Source: Takakia lepidozioides
Taxonomy: Eukaryota; Streptophyta; Takakiopsida; Takakiales; Takakiaceae
Direction: 5' to 3'
NCBI GenBank assembly: GCA_030704615.1
Contig: CM060731.1
Coordinates: 21,142,001 to 21,206,000, forward strand
Length of the DNA: 64,000 nucleotides
Positions within the stretch are counted from its first letter, which is position 1. Every line of letters starts with the position of its first letter. The notes under the pieces are model-generated. The model had not been told where the DNA came from and did no database searches. It was given only the letters and a program-made list of their open reading frames with translations. Of this stretch, positions 1-13,112 are shown piece after piece. The position numbers and the translations under genes were made by a program.

Positions 1-215
1 CTCCAACTAGCTTTCGGGTTAGAGTAGTACAACGCTCCAACTTCACCCACGATATTGGAACCCTATCGAACAGCATCTTTGTTCCCTGTACAATCTGGTT
101 ACCTAGCGTGAGGGTCGAGGGTCTTTTCCAAATCCCATGAGAACGTGTGTGGCTAGCATATTGCCGCGGCGCCATGTCTCCACACCCCGCCCCACTAAAG
201 GCACCCATACGGTCT
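1..215 (-). other. Open reading frame running off the left edge, possible partial exon
   Basis: The minus strand is open without a stop from about 215 to the window edge, roughly 72 codons, after an AG that could be a splice acceptor (minus GTGGAGCAG before codons reading KDRMGAFSG). I recognise no domain. An open frame of this length arises by chance a few percent of the time, so this may be nothing. It is recorded because a gene could continue to the left of the window. Confidence 0.15.
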
Positions 216-3200
216 TTCTGCTCCACAGTGGACGTTTATACCACCTGCCCCGCCAATGCAAGCCCCCAGAAGGTGCACCACAATATCTCAGCTCAATTTT
301 GGCTTGGTAGGACTTTTAAGGCAGAATGTCGCCTGTAATTTACAACCTCAAATATAACATCTGTGCATTTGCTCATAATCGTCACTAGCCTGGTCTTACG
401 GATACACTAAAGAACACAACTGTGCCAGCAATATTGCATTCCACATGTAGACACAAAAAATCAAGCTTACAGATCTTCATGATGCACAACTTTCCCGTCT
501 TCGACCTGCATCGACATCAAGCCAACATCATGACGGGTCAAAAAGCGCAGAAGAACAAATCCTGAGGAGCTAGAGAGAGGAAGAGAGAAAACCTTTCGCA
601 TAAAAAGCCACATGCAGAATAACATGTTCTTTTGTTACAATTCTTTCCCCTAAAGCCTATAATAAGCTTGCATAAACCAGGGATTGGAGCAGTGCCTGAC
701 CTGCAATTTGATCAGGGACCTCATGTCAAATGCTGTCCCCAAGAACTTATATCGCTGCAAGTTATCTAGCCGGAGCTGCGCCATTGCAAGGATAAACAGT
801 CAAATTTGATCAGAGTTTTAGCTCATAGACATGATTGATGAAAAGGTTAGACATCCAATACCCATGGTGACGGTCCCAATGGGAATTTTCCAGTCTAAAA
901 CTTGCAAAGGCTCTTGATACTTCAACCCCTCTTCCTCTTCCCCTTCTTTAGAGTCAATCCAACCGCTGACAAAGTGCTAGTTCTGGACCTCTTGTTTTGG
1001 CTCTACGCTACCATTTGTTATGGTCGCACGTAGGAACGGGCAGAACTGGATACCGTTCACAGGGAAAGTCCTAAAATTAGGTCGTTGTGATTCATCATTT
1101 CTTCCGTAAACTAGTTCTAAACATCCCTAGGGAGTCTGCAGTTTTATGTACCTTGTCCACTCATCATACCTCTAAATAACCTCCTAGATAGGACAAAAGC
1201 ACATTACCTCGCCAGAGCCTGGGGTTGTTTCCTCCTCCTGAACTGTGTAGTCCACAATCTGAGATTCCTTGAAAACCTGCCAGGTACTCTCAGTCAGACT
1301 TTGAACAGGACGATAATTAAGCACCAGAATCGAGACCTAAAAAAACTCCTCTACTCCTCCTCGTCATCAATTGAGGATGTAAGATCCAATGCACTCTGGA
1401 CAGAAGGTAGAGTTTTTAAGTGCAGAATTGTAGTACTTACTAGATCTCTCAACTTGCTATCAGCTCGCTATCAGTTGGCCAACTGTTAAAAGAAAACAAG
1501 TGAGGTGCTCAGGATAGTCACCTTTGGAATGGCGTAAAATGCTGATTTTATTTGTTTCACACTGCAAGCAGCACCCGAGCAGCACACAGCGCGTCAAAAA
1601 AAGCAGTATTCATGTCTTTCTCTCTCCAACTGGTACGCTCTTAGATGAGCTTCTACCCCGCTTCTACTGGATGTTATACTCTTTCAGATTCTGTTCTCCT
1701 AGTCTTCCTTCAAACCCCTTCCATCTTCCGAAGTCCATGACCACACCGCTAATACCCCACAGTCCATCTCGAGCTATCCTCATGTCTAACGAAGAACAAC
1801 GTAATTGCCACTGAGGTAGAGAATCACCCGAAAATACTCTCCTTATCTACCAGAACTCATGGCAAGAGTGTTACCCGTGAGCCTGCATGAGAGGGTCCTC
1901 GAAGATTGCGTTCTGGGCATAAATCTCGTAGTCAAGCGCCGTTGCATTCGAGTTATATCTGCCATTAATTATCCGGCCAAGTTAAGATCAATGAACCAGG
2001 GTACTCTATGCAATAGATTTTGTTCCTTTCTTGGTACGAAGTTGACGAGGCAAAAACCATTTAGTTCCATAGCTCCATGAAAGACAAGGTCAGTAGTTAA
2101 ATGTACAGATTGCAAGCAAGCAACTTATGTATTGAGGAGCGTTGAAAATACTTTGAGTAGATTCGAACAACACTGAGCTTGAGCAATAATTCAAATGTCT
2201 TTCATATGAGATTGAGCATTGGATGCAGATTTAACGACACTTAAAGACGCTTCGATCGCTCAAATGACTTACTTGGGACTACAGCACTTGCAGTGCTCAA
2301 CCAGAACTTCAAGTTGCAGGAAAGTTACCCTTGAAATGAACTTAAGGCACACCCGAGTCCAAATTAGGGTCCGAGACTTACAGATTGAGAAGGTGGGGGA
2401 TGATACCGGTCGCCAGCCTCCCCAGCTCCTTGCTAGTGTCCACACTGTCCATGCCTGTAGCGGAAGCCTGTGTTGTGGGGGCCGACTCTCCTGGACACAT
2501 CAAAAACAGGACATTCAGGTTAGCTTAGAAGATGAAAGACCAAAAAAAAATTCCTGGAAATTATGTATGCATGCGTGTTTGCCTCTACAAGTTGACTCTC
2601 ATCAGTTCTATCATTCCTGAAGATTCCAACAGTTTGTAATCGCAATTAGCATGATTGTGACGATCCTGTAATGCAGGAATTGGACTTTGACAGAATATAT
2701 CCCTGATACATCTGCCACGACTACAAGATGTCCATATACTTACAGAAAACGAAAGCGCCCGTTCTGAAATCACATCATACCACCTCTGCTCTAGTATAAC
2801 TTGGGATCGAAAAAACTGTAATCTATGCATATCTCGAGCTCTCACATGCACACACACTTCGAAAAAGGAAACAAATGTATGCATGACGGAGCCGAAAGTA
2901 CGATGTGAGCCAATTTTAATTCTCAAAAGCACGAGGTCATGGTCAATTGTTACGGGCCCTTGCCAGTACGAGAAGGAGCCAGCGCAATACTTAGCCTACT
3001 ACCATACTGTTGGATCCTTAGATAACTTGTCTTGAAAACCATCCCAGGAAGGAGAGCTAAGGGTAAAAAAAGATCTCTAGCACGAGCTTAATTCTAAGAT
3101 TTTTTGTAAAGATCTCATAGCAATCAGGACTATGAGAACCTTCATGCACAGCTGAAGCTAACTGTAAGTGCACTCCACCTGAAGACCCACAGATTAGGAT

Positions 3201-5459
3201 AACTTGACTGGGCCAGGCATGCTTCTTTCCATCTTTCTAGAGCTGGTCACGTACAAGCTACATGCTCGTCTAGTGCGACACGTACCTTGAACATCATCAG
3301 CCATGGCGAATGCTATAAGTGGAAGCTGCAGGGCAAGCACACCAAAGGGAACGTGTAAAGATCTCGGAGAGGAGCTTCTCAAACGCAGGGAGTTAACGCA
3401 TGCAAATTTTGCAATGCCTGCCAAGACCATATCAGAAGCTAGAGCTCTAGAGACGGGCACAATCTGAATAGAGTGAGAGATAGGTGGAAGAACTACGTAT
3501 ACAATATGCTTACTGCCTAGTCTATTCTTTGGGCCAGCATGCATGCAGCACAATATGCAAATTTTACTTTCTTGGAAGGCCTCGACTCCAACTTGAAACT
3601 CTTTGCTGAACTGCAACCTCACAATTCCAGATCGACTTTGCGTTCCTCTCAACTGCTCAGTCTTTCATTTCAGGGAAAACTCGGCCTCGGTTCTCGGTTC
3701 TTCTTCAGGAAATCCAAGGTCGACGTAGCTTTCCAGATGTCGAAGCAAGCTACACTTGGCGCACAGGGCTTTGCTGACCGGTGAGCTTTGCTGGTCTGTG
3801 AGGTGGCTTGCGTGCAAGCAGGCAACTGTACTCTTGATGGGTCCCATTGGGCCTGGAAAGCCAGGTACCAACCTCTTAGGGCACATACTTGTCACGTCCA
3901 CAAACCATCGCTCAGACCATTGTATTGGTGAGGTGGGATGACAAGTGTCATGCGTGACGATAATCAGAACATCTCCACTACGACAAACTCGTGTGATGCA
4001 CACGAATTGATTGATTCTACGTCAGGGATACTCAGTGATTCACGAGCAGGCATCAAACGTGTTGATCTCGCTTTGGATGAGGTGCGAAATGGTGAGCAAC
4101 AATAATGAACTATGTGTCATGAGAAGCTAAGTTGTCAGCTGCAATCTACACAACCCTTCTGATGATGTAACATGGTTTATCTAACATCTAATCCATTTTC
4201 AGATCGCATTATCAACATATAATTGCTCCTCCTTCGGCAACAGAATCATTTAGGTACCAGGGCTCTCCTGAAGTTGTCACTGTGGACTAACCAAAAGATG
4301 TGTGAAGCATATGGAGGAGAAACGAGACTGACAAAAGAAGTGGCCAGTTCTTTGTAGCAGCCAAGAAAAATCCATTCAGATAAGCCAGGATACCCTGGAG
4401 AAAAAGACTCAATCATTCCCAGACCCCATCATTCCCAGACCCCAGCTGCATGTTAAATATCCAGGACAAACAGGAGAGGGGGAAGGGCAGGGGGATGACG
4501 GTGAGAGAGCAGCATTACAAACTTGTCAACCTGGTGAGTGACTTTTAAGTTCAGTGGGGCCAGTACCTGACCACCATGAATCCAATAAAGTACAATATTA
4601 TTTTCTCTAAAGAGCATCTGCTTATATACAGACAGAGCTAAGCATGGGTCCATTACTGCTTGGTAACTCACAACTCCCCAGCTGATGATTCAGTCAGAAT
4701 AACTTCCAACCGCGTTCCTCCTCAATAGGTAGGAGCGTGATTCCTACTGTAAGGGAGACAACTGCCCTCGTGCCCAAAGTCCTCCTGCATTTCCCTTTAT
4801 AATAAGCTCAGTTGCCACACATCAGGCATCCCCCTTGAAATACACATCGTATGCCTGCCAAACTTATTCTGTACTCGACCCCCTTCCACAGCTTTGGTTA
4901 ACATGTGACGCATAGAATGTTGAGCTCCCAGTTGTTGTCCAGAGTTTCGACAAGTCAGCAAATCAAAGAAACCTGCAGGGTGTAGGAACAAAGGAGCACT
5001 GGTAGACTACCGAACTGCACAAATATTCTCCTGCATCAAGCCAATGGACACATATGAGTAAATTTTTCCTTCCTCCAGCTCTTTTTATCCAGTTGTCTCC
5101 ACCTCAACCCAAATAGATTAGAGACATTGAGAAAAGATTGGCAACAGAGGTGAGATGAATATTCTCCAATGCAAGAGGAGTTGACAGAGGAAGGAGGAAA
5201 GCTCACAGATAGAGTCTTCACAGGTTGGGAAGATCCACAAGAAGGATGACATTCGCCTTTTCATCAACACTAAGATGCACACTCTCCGTTGCTGGTTTCT
5301 TTCGGAGGAATACGAGACTGGACATCCCCTCTCCAACATCATGACAAATTGTTGAGCCAATGTTGTTTGGAATGGGGATTTTCCATTCCAACCAGTTAAA
5401 ACCCTTTCTTGACAACCATATCTTGGTGAGCTACTCCTTGAGTGCAGACCCCAACTGCT
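216..5459. other. Long stretch without a supportable gene
   Basis: Reading frames here are short (at most about 150 codons), lie on both strands and show no recognisable domain. The frame at 5415-5218 on the minus strand (65 codons, beginning near KGFNWLEWKIPIPN) has plausible composition, but it lies just beyond the UVSSA stop codon and probably belongs to the 3' untranslated region. I see no tRNA, rRNA or obvious transposon ends. Confidence 0.5.
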
Positions 5460-8400
5460 CTACCACTGGTTGGGATAGGCATCCCTATATCTAGCATCCT
5501 CCTCCCTTGTTAGATGACATACAGTGGCGTCTCTAACACGAGCATTCAATAGTTTTCGAGCAAGTCTATCTTTAGCAGTGGGTTTTCTCTGCAACAAGGC
5601 TGTCAAGCCCCCCCTAGTCTTCTTCTTCCCCCCCTGCCCATATCCACTCCCACTAAAGGGATCTTCTAACTGCTCATTTAGGGCCTCCTCCAGTCCTTGA
5701 GCAGTGCGGGCTATTGCAGCTGACCTCAGCACAGCTTCATTGTGCTCTCTGTCTCTCCGAGATTGTGCTCGCCGAGTTGATCCCCTCTCCTCTCTCTTTC
5801 TTTTAGCATCGACTTCATCTCTCTCTCTTATATTTGCAACTGCCTGGGCAACTATGGCTCCCACTACTGCCTCTTTGGAGGATTCATGTTCTATCAGAGA
5901 CTCGACATCGCTACCCTCTACTCCCCAGTCTGCAGCATGGGTACCCAGTATACCCCCATCCAGTGGGCCCTTCCTCGGCAGTTTATCCATATGTTCAGAT
6001 GCTGGCAGCTGTTTTCCATGCTTTTCCACGACAGAATTACCAACTGCATCACGAGGTATTACAGGCCCATGCAGAGGGCATCTGTTACGGTCCCTACGTT
6101 GGCACAGGCCTCCCTTCTTCAATGGTGCCAAGCACGGCGGGATTTCTCTCTCAACTGGTTTATAGGGTGTCGATCTGAGGTTCATTTCGGCAATCTTTTC
6201 CGGTGGGATGATCGCATCATAGTCCACCTTTCCCCAGTGATTTTCAAATTGGAGGCCACGCTGGTTTGCAGGCACAGCGCTCTGTGAGCCCCATGTATCC
6301 AGAAACGAACCCCATGCCAAAAGAGGGGCCTCTTTCAATAACTTCTGCCTGGGTCCAGCCTCATCCTCTTTCACCTGATCTTGCAATATAAAATTCTCAT
6401 CCTCTCTTGATGAGTTACTTGTACTGGCCACAGCAGAGCCTCGTCCTGCTCTCTCCTGACACTTGGATGATTCCCCATGCATGAACGCACCTTTCTCTCC
6501 AACTGCCTGAGGCATGCTTTCTGCTTCAGGATTCTCGATACGTCCTTCCTCCCATACAATCTCATCTGGATCCTCAAAATTGTCAGGGGCCGTGCTTGAT
6601 AGCTCAACTTTAATGCCCAGGCCCTCACATGTATCCCGAGCAGCCAGTAACTCATTACGCAAGTCAATAACACCCTTCAGCAACATATCACGAGCGCCTT
6701 TATCCGGGGGATCAACCCTCATGAGAATTGATAGCCATTCTTGAGTACTTGACAGATACCGTGTGCCCAATAGTTTGTACAAATCCCTTAGTGTCTCAAA
6801 AACGGCTGCATTATCTTGGGTCTCCCACTGCATCACCAAAGATGTCTGTCATCAGCCTACTGGTCAATCTTTGAGCCACCATAGACTGCTATCATTGCGG
6901 GATAGAGAACATGACCAGTCCTTTTTACTAAAGGTAGGCTACGCTGAAAAGCATGTAGAGAGTCATGAATAGAAACAGATATTTCGCCAAAAATTAAGTT
7001 TGTCACATAGGGTGAAAGCTGCTGCCACTTTCCAACGGATCAGCTGGCTGCTCTTTGCAGCAACAACACGAAATTATTAACAATGGTTACCTCAAAACAA
7101 TAGGGTATCAAACCTTGAGGGCGGATCTTTATAAGCAACTCTAAGGTGACACCCTACTCTCAGACGGGATGACAATAATCTGCCATAATACTGTGCCAGC
7201 TATTGAGAGCAACCTGGCAATGTATGCAATATGCATGCCAAGTGCACCCAAACCCAGCAAACCAGATAAAAAAGGACTAAAAATTGCCTATATATGACTT
7301 TGCCGCAGAAGTCATCTCTCTCTCTCTCTCTCTCTCAGTCTCCTCACTCTTTTTGACACGTTCCACAAAGGTGTATACTCACCAGCTTCTCAACAACAGT
7401 GGTGTCTTCTCCAACATCTTCATGAAGTTGCCGTCGCAAACTCCAGTCACCATATTCCTCGTACTCATCCTCGTCCTCCTCCACATCTGTTCCTATTTCC
7501 AGCACTCCCTTGTTAAACTGAAAATTTTCCTTTGCCCCAAGTGTGGCACCTTCAAGGTCCCCATCTTCTCTCTGATCTTGAACAGCAAACTCCTTTATAC
7601 TGTTGGGGGCAAGTATGTTGAAGCACTCTGCCATTTGATCTATCGTTGACTGAACCTCTGCCTTCAGATTGGGGAACTCATGTCTCAAGTTTGCATACTT
7701 TTTCTGCACAAGTGCCTGCATGAATAAAGTTGAAAGATCAATGCATCAGACATATCATTGTCAGGCAAATTAATCCATCAACTGCACCTCAGAGCCGAAG
7801 GGGAATCTACTTAGCATATCATACAGTGCATTTCTCTCAAGAGTCCTCAAAAGAAACATGATGAATGCTATTACTGGCTGCCTTCCATCTTTCTGCGCAC
7901 TGTAGAGAGAGACGTCCAAAAAGTAGGTAATTCATTACTGACTTGCATGGTGCAACCATACCTGGGTTCGCTCCTCCCTCTCCAGTCGCTGCTGTTCAGC
8001 AAGTGCCGCTGTCTCCCTCAGGTTAGGAAACTGTAACCTGAGTGTCTTTTTCAAATAGTCATACCCCAGGCGCACCTGCTTGTAATGTAACCCAAACATA
8101 TCGTTCCATTTTTCCACAAACTCCATACTTTTCAGCCGTAGTAGTGTGGCTCGGTCAGAGGGGGGTGGAAGTGGGTAATCAGCTCTATACCCTATGCTAA
8201 GAAGCATGAATGTCTCGAACTTGGAGACCAAGAAAGACCGAAAGAGCTTTGATCGGGTGAACAACTCATCGATAAGCATGACTGCAAGGTAGCGCACCTG
8301 TGGGCAGATACAAGAGGAAAGAGCCAAATATTCCTTTAAGATTTGATTACCCTGCAGAGCGCCTGCAAAGGAGAGAGTACTGGATAGAAAAGACAAGAGG

Positions 8401-9069
8401 CAGCCCAACCAGACTCAAAACTCAAAAATCTCAAAACAACTAGCCGACAATCCTTGCCTTTGAAGTTGCTCAAACGCCAGTTTGAAGGCTACTTGGACAT
8501 ATTAAGTTCACTCCTTCAAATTCCAACACTGATGCCTTCACCTCAGGTTCTTGGCAGACTATAATTGAAACATACTGTAACTGAAGATTATTTTTAAAAC
8601 AACTGCACATAATACTGTACGTTTCCAGTACATAGTGTGCTAGATGCAAAACAGATATTCATCTTCTGCAATTTGATGACAATCTCCGTCTTAGTTTAAG
8701 GAAGACACTGCCCGGCGTTCACACATAAAGACTCCAACCACTCAACCCATGTGGCGTTCTTATGAATAGGAGGCGAGTAGGGATGACTGATGGTTCAGCT
8801 ATTAGAATTGGGAGTAAGGGGAGAACCTGAGAGTGATTCTTCTTGAGCTTTTCAAAGAGAAGCTCAAAGGCCGTGTGCACGTTGCTGTCTGAGGAGCGGA
8901 CCAGAGACTTGATGGCCTGCAGCAAGCCCAAGTCCACATGCTTATCGGGCGACGTAGTGGCACTTTCAATAAGATCCGAAAGCCTGTTTCGATCCCTGTC
9001 CAAACTCTGGGGACCAGCATCTGGTGGACGAGTGTCGTGAGCTCCACCCCTGCGTCTATTGCTCGCCAT
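5460..9069 (-). CDS. UVSSA: UV-stimulated scaffold protein A homologue (UVSSA)
   Basis: UVSSA works in transcription-coupled nucleotide excision repair: it binds lesion-stalled RNA polymerase II and helps bring in TFIIH. Four exons join in phase 0 with good borders: 9069-8827, 8297-7962, 7715-7383 and 6827-5460, giving about 759 residues. Exons 1 and 2 join as KKNHSQ/VRYLAVMLIDELFTRS, the VHS-like N-terminal helical domain (about residues 15-190). The C-terminal part holds the diagnostic zinc-binding motif of the family, C-x9-C-x7-C-x2-H at about residues 536, 546, 554 and 557 (CLAPLKKGGLC, then RNRCPLHG). Exon 3 ends with an acidic stretch. The start is the first ATG of the exon 1 frame (MASNRRRGG). 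The intron after exon 3 carries a (TC)n microsatellite near 7313-7336. The divergent F-box gene starts 484 bp upstream. Identity rests on the zinc motif and the VHS-like region. Confidence 0.92.
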
Positions 9070-9553
9070 AGCTCTCAGGTTTTCGTGAATCTGGGTTGGG
9101 GGGTGGAAGAAGTCCTTTTAGAAACTAGAAACACAATATCAAAACATACCCTAACAGTCAACATGATTCCACGTGGTAGCCATGGGTAGTTTCTGTCTTT
9201 GTGGGTCCCAACTGTGTGATCGGAGGGAGGAAAGAAGACCTCTTGTCTAGACTGTCCAGCAGCCACGCAAGCTGCAATCTTCACACTCGAGGGACTCGAG
9301 GGCTTCAATAGATCGATACGACAGTAGTTGTTTCTTTGGGTTCGGGCATGATATGAATCCTGGCGTGGGATTCTTGCGCAAGGATGTCTGCTAGCAGAAG
9401 GGGTTACCAGGTTTCTCCGAATGCTGTGGTGGTCTCACCGTTGCACTACGTCTTCGCAATAACGGTTTTTCTTTCATTGCTAAGTACAGGCCGCGTTCTT
9501 TCCAGGTCCCCCTAGAGAGGATTACTGTAAAAGCTCAAATAGAGAAAGTTGTT
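9070..9553. promoter_or_regulatory. Shared upstream region of UVSSA and the F-box/kelch gene
   Basis: This 484-bp gap separates two start codons pointing away from each other, so it must hold both 5' leaders and both promoters. No TATA box stands out at a convincing distance from either start. It is called from gene geometry alone. Confidence 0.45.
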
Positions 9554-10927
9554 ATGGCTGCATTGATCGAGGGGTTGCCCGATGCGGTGGTTTTGATATG
9601 TCTAGCACGCGTACCTCTGTCACTACACCCCACTTTACAGGCCGTTTGCAAATCATGGCGCGCTCTTGTCCGAAGCTCTGAACTTTTTCAAGCCCGGAAG
9701 CTATTGGGGACAGCTGAGGACTGGCTCTATGTTTGCACTTATGAACCGGACAAAATCTGGAAAGCATATGATCCGGTCTGTAATCGTTGGAGTGTTCTTC
9801 CCCGTCTTCCCTCTCGTCTGCCTCTTTTGAGCAATTTTGGAACGGCTGCATTGGATGGCAAGCTCTATGTTCTGGGTGGCACCAGTGATTATGTGGATTG
9901 CGTCACTGGTGACTTTGTTACCTTCGCAGCAACTAATGAGGTGTGGGCGTACGATCCAGTGCATAGAGTATGGACACTTGTGGCACCTATGATCACAGCT
10001 CGTTCACAGTTTGCTTGCTTCTCATGGGCAGGCCAAATAGTGGTGGCCGGAGGGTTCACAGGTGCAAGGAGATCTACTGGAAATGCAGAAAGATATGATC
10101 CAGCAGAAAACAAATGGCATTCGCTGGCAGACTTGGTAGCAGTGCCCATGACAGCTTGCTCTGGCGTATTGCTGGAAGGCAAGATGTATGTGGTTCATAA
10201 ACGGGAGAGAATGGCTCAGGTTTATGAGGAGGCAACCAAAAAGTGGGTATCCCATGGCCAGAGAATGGATTGTATGTGTTGCTTTTTATGCTGAAACCTG
10301 TGAATCTGCTCTAGACAAGTGCGGACTAAGTCTTCTGATATGAAGGCCTGTCACCCTCTAAGTGTGGCAGGAACTGGTGTTTTCCAATTTCTCTGCGTCC
10401 AGGCCACGTAGGTCGTAGGAGGAAAGTGACAGTTTACTTCTCATGCTGAGCTGAGTTTTGGTTTTTGAAAAGGGCCTCCTTACAAATTTTTGCCTTGTTG
10501 ATGAGCGGGTCTTGTCTTAGAATCACACACCGAGACTCTCTTACGGACTTTCCTCATCACCTAAAACGTTTGCAGGTGGTTGCAAGTAGAGGACAGCTGG
10601 TCTGAGGGGCCAAGTGCAATTGTGAACGAGGAGCTCTACGTAGTGCGCCATGGTGTGGTGAGCAGGGAGCACCGGCTTCCGACACTTAGGAGATCTCTTT
10701 GCTCCTGGCCTCAGTGCTTGCGTAGGATTGGATTTGGGGTGGCAGGGCTTGGAGGTGATTTGTATGTGGTAGGGGGTATTCTAAGGCCTGGCCCAGATGT
10801 TGTGGAAGAGTACCTGGATGATGTTGATATTGGCACTGTTGGACGTGAAGACATAGTCTGGAGGAAGGGTGCGAGCTTACCTCTCTCCAGAGGGACAGTG
10901 CTTGGCTGCAAGGTCCTCCGGCTTTGA
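9554..10927 (+). CDS. F-box/kelch-repeat protein (At1g16250-like)
   Basis: Likely substrate receptor of an SCF (SKP1-CUL1-F-box) ubiquitin ligase. Exon 1 starts at ATG 9554 with an F-box (GLPDAVVLICLARVPL, then AVCKSWRALV, about residues 7-45), followed by kelch blades: WKAYDPVCNRWSVLP, LYVLGG, VWAYDPVHRVWTLV, IVVAGGFTG, AERYDPAENKWHSL and, in exon 2, LYVVGG. The C-terminal pattern (GFGVAGLGGDLYVVGG, a spacer, then W and GTVLGCK) matches my memory of Arabidopsis At1g16250. One intron interrupts the fourth blade. Two in-frame splices are possible: 10271/10587 (strong donor GTATGTG, weaker acceptor, 352 residues) or 10275/10576 (strong acceptor TTTGCAG, weaker donor, 357 residues). The sequence cannot decide between them. 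The gene is head-to-head with UVSSA. Confidence 0.88.
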
Positions 10928-13112
10928 GTTTTGATCTTAATGGTACATTAGGGGGCCAGTCCTCATTGAAATTCATTCTGGTGCCCCTGTTTCTCTCCAT
11001 CTGTGTCCTTGGTCAGTATGTATGGCCACCAGGTTACAGAAGGCTCAGTCCTCACACTCACCACCTCGACTGCCTTGCTTGAAAGGGGTTGCTTGAAAGG
11101 GGCTGAATAAGATTCCTGATGGGTGTTGTGTGTAGGATTGGTTCAATGGAGAGGTGCCATCTCTCAAAGTTAGGCCTGTGGGAGCATGTAGATCTGAATG
11201 AATTAGTTCCAGGTCATGGCTGGAGTCCCTCTGCTGCAAGTCAGTACCACAACATCCCTTGAATGCCCACCAATTTCCAAATTTTCTATGACAGATGCTC
11301 CTTCCAAATCTGAGTGTGCAGCACCAGCTGCAAAATCATGTGAAAACATTATGGATCATGTCACATGGGTGCTTCGTCTTCCCCTTGAACACCCCTCCCC
11401 TGTCTCCTGCTTTCAGTCTAGCATCAGTGTCCAAGACCATCTCTGGCAGCCCCACCTGTCATCCGCTCATCAACTACACTTGAAACGAGTGTGATGAAAA
11501 GAGAGAGAGAGGGTCGTCAGAAAGGTACTTATTGGATGCCTACCTGGTGCCCATAGGCCTGGTTACTCTGTTATGCTGCTATGTGACGTTTCATATCACT
11601 CTCCCAGAGCCAATGGAAAGTCCATTTCAAGTTACAACAGTTGCAAAAAGATTGCCTCACTTGCTGATGATCTAGTCACCACAAATGTGCATACAGCTTG
11701 TTGGGAGCAATACTGACATACTGGTGTTTTTCAAAGAACAATTCAGACTTCTACTGTTGCACCATAGAGTGACAGTTGGTTGAAAATTGGAACCTCCATG
11801 GGTGAAGTCAGATTGTGCTTTTTTTTTCATGTCACACAGGAGATCCAGGAAGCCAAGGAAAGCAGGTGCATGCCCATGTGAGCCAAGGTGGATTCAAGCC
11901 AGCACTAGTCTAGCCACTGCCCATGTCACGAATGCCAAGAGTGGGGGAGTGCAGGATGCACACTTCAGCAGCTTCATACGACTAATTTCTTGACTATTGC
12001 AAGTGTCCGTCTATCCAAATCTAATAATTGCTCCCCTAGCAGTGGCAAAAGAGGAGGAAACTCAGCACTTGAGCTGCGGAGAAAGAAACAGAGATCACTC
12101 ATGAGAGATTGTCTAATGTAGCCTCAAGCCTTGACCTGGTTGGGATAGAGCAAGAAAGGGGAACAATCCACCTGACATACGAAAGATAAGTATGACTGTC
12201 AGGTGTCTCATTCCTCACCCTTTTGCTGGATGTTGGGTGCATCTGTCACAAATCAAAATTGTTGTTCTCTAAATAACACATCTGCGGTGGCAACAACAGC
12301 TTTCCTGTGCAAACCACAGAGCAGATAATTAAATACCAAGGGTGAATTCTTCCACTGGTCCAGAAGATTAACCCTCTGGTCTCGGTCAGTTACAGAAGTA
12401 GCCTTGTTACAGCTTGTTCTGACGCAGCCTGCCATAGTTCGATGATCTAACACTAGTCCATGCAAGGGAAAACAAGAAAGAGAGGATCTAACTATCTGAG
12501 ATTAGCACTCATACTTCATAAGACAATTCATACATATGCTACAAGCTTTGAATGTTGAGTCCAACAATCGTTGGATACAGAAGAGAGTGAGACGGTCAAA
12601 GACTATGACTGACTGTGGAGCAATGCAGGTTCCAATATTACTGCAATGCCTCTTTCCACTATAAAGGCAAGTCTCTGATCAAAGGTTATCTTTAACCTGC
12701 GCCCTACCAAGGGAATCAGACTCTATGGTGATCGTCCCTTTCCCTGCTATGTGATGGTTGTGAAGCACATGTAGCATATCAGGAATTTCAGCATAGTAAA
12801 CAATGAACCAGAAGTTGATCACCGTTTACATTGCACTGTGGGAAATCTGTGCAACCTTGAGCATCTAGACATATCCAGTATGAAGGATGGAGCCATAGAA
12901 ACCTTTCATTCCCCTAATTATATGCCCGGTCAGGTTTGCTGCGTATCTGGATCTAGCTGAAAGTGGAAGCAGCTGACCCGTATTTTCTTGTTTTGGTGCA
13001 ATCTTGGCTCAAGCAAGTGACATGAGCTCAGTATTGGCTCCACCCTAGGATTTTTGAGCCACCTACAGATAAGTATACATGAAGATTACAAGGTAGTCAG
13101 ACGGTCACCAGG
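10928..13112. other. Intergenic stretch without a supportable gene
   Basis: Only short unrelated frames occur on both strands. Around 11860-11950 the minus strand has a faint resemblance to a tRNA-derived SINE head (TTGAATCC like box B), too degraded to call. Both flanking genes end into this region, so part of it is 3' untranslated sequence. Confidence 0.5.

Noticed and set aside
5704-6287. Three plus-strand frames of 114-153 codons
   Set aside because: They are shadows of the large UVSSA exon 4, which is confirmed by family motifs and splice phase.
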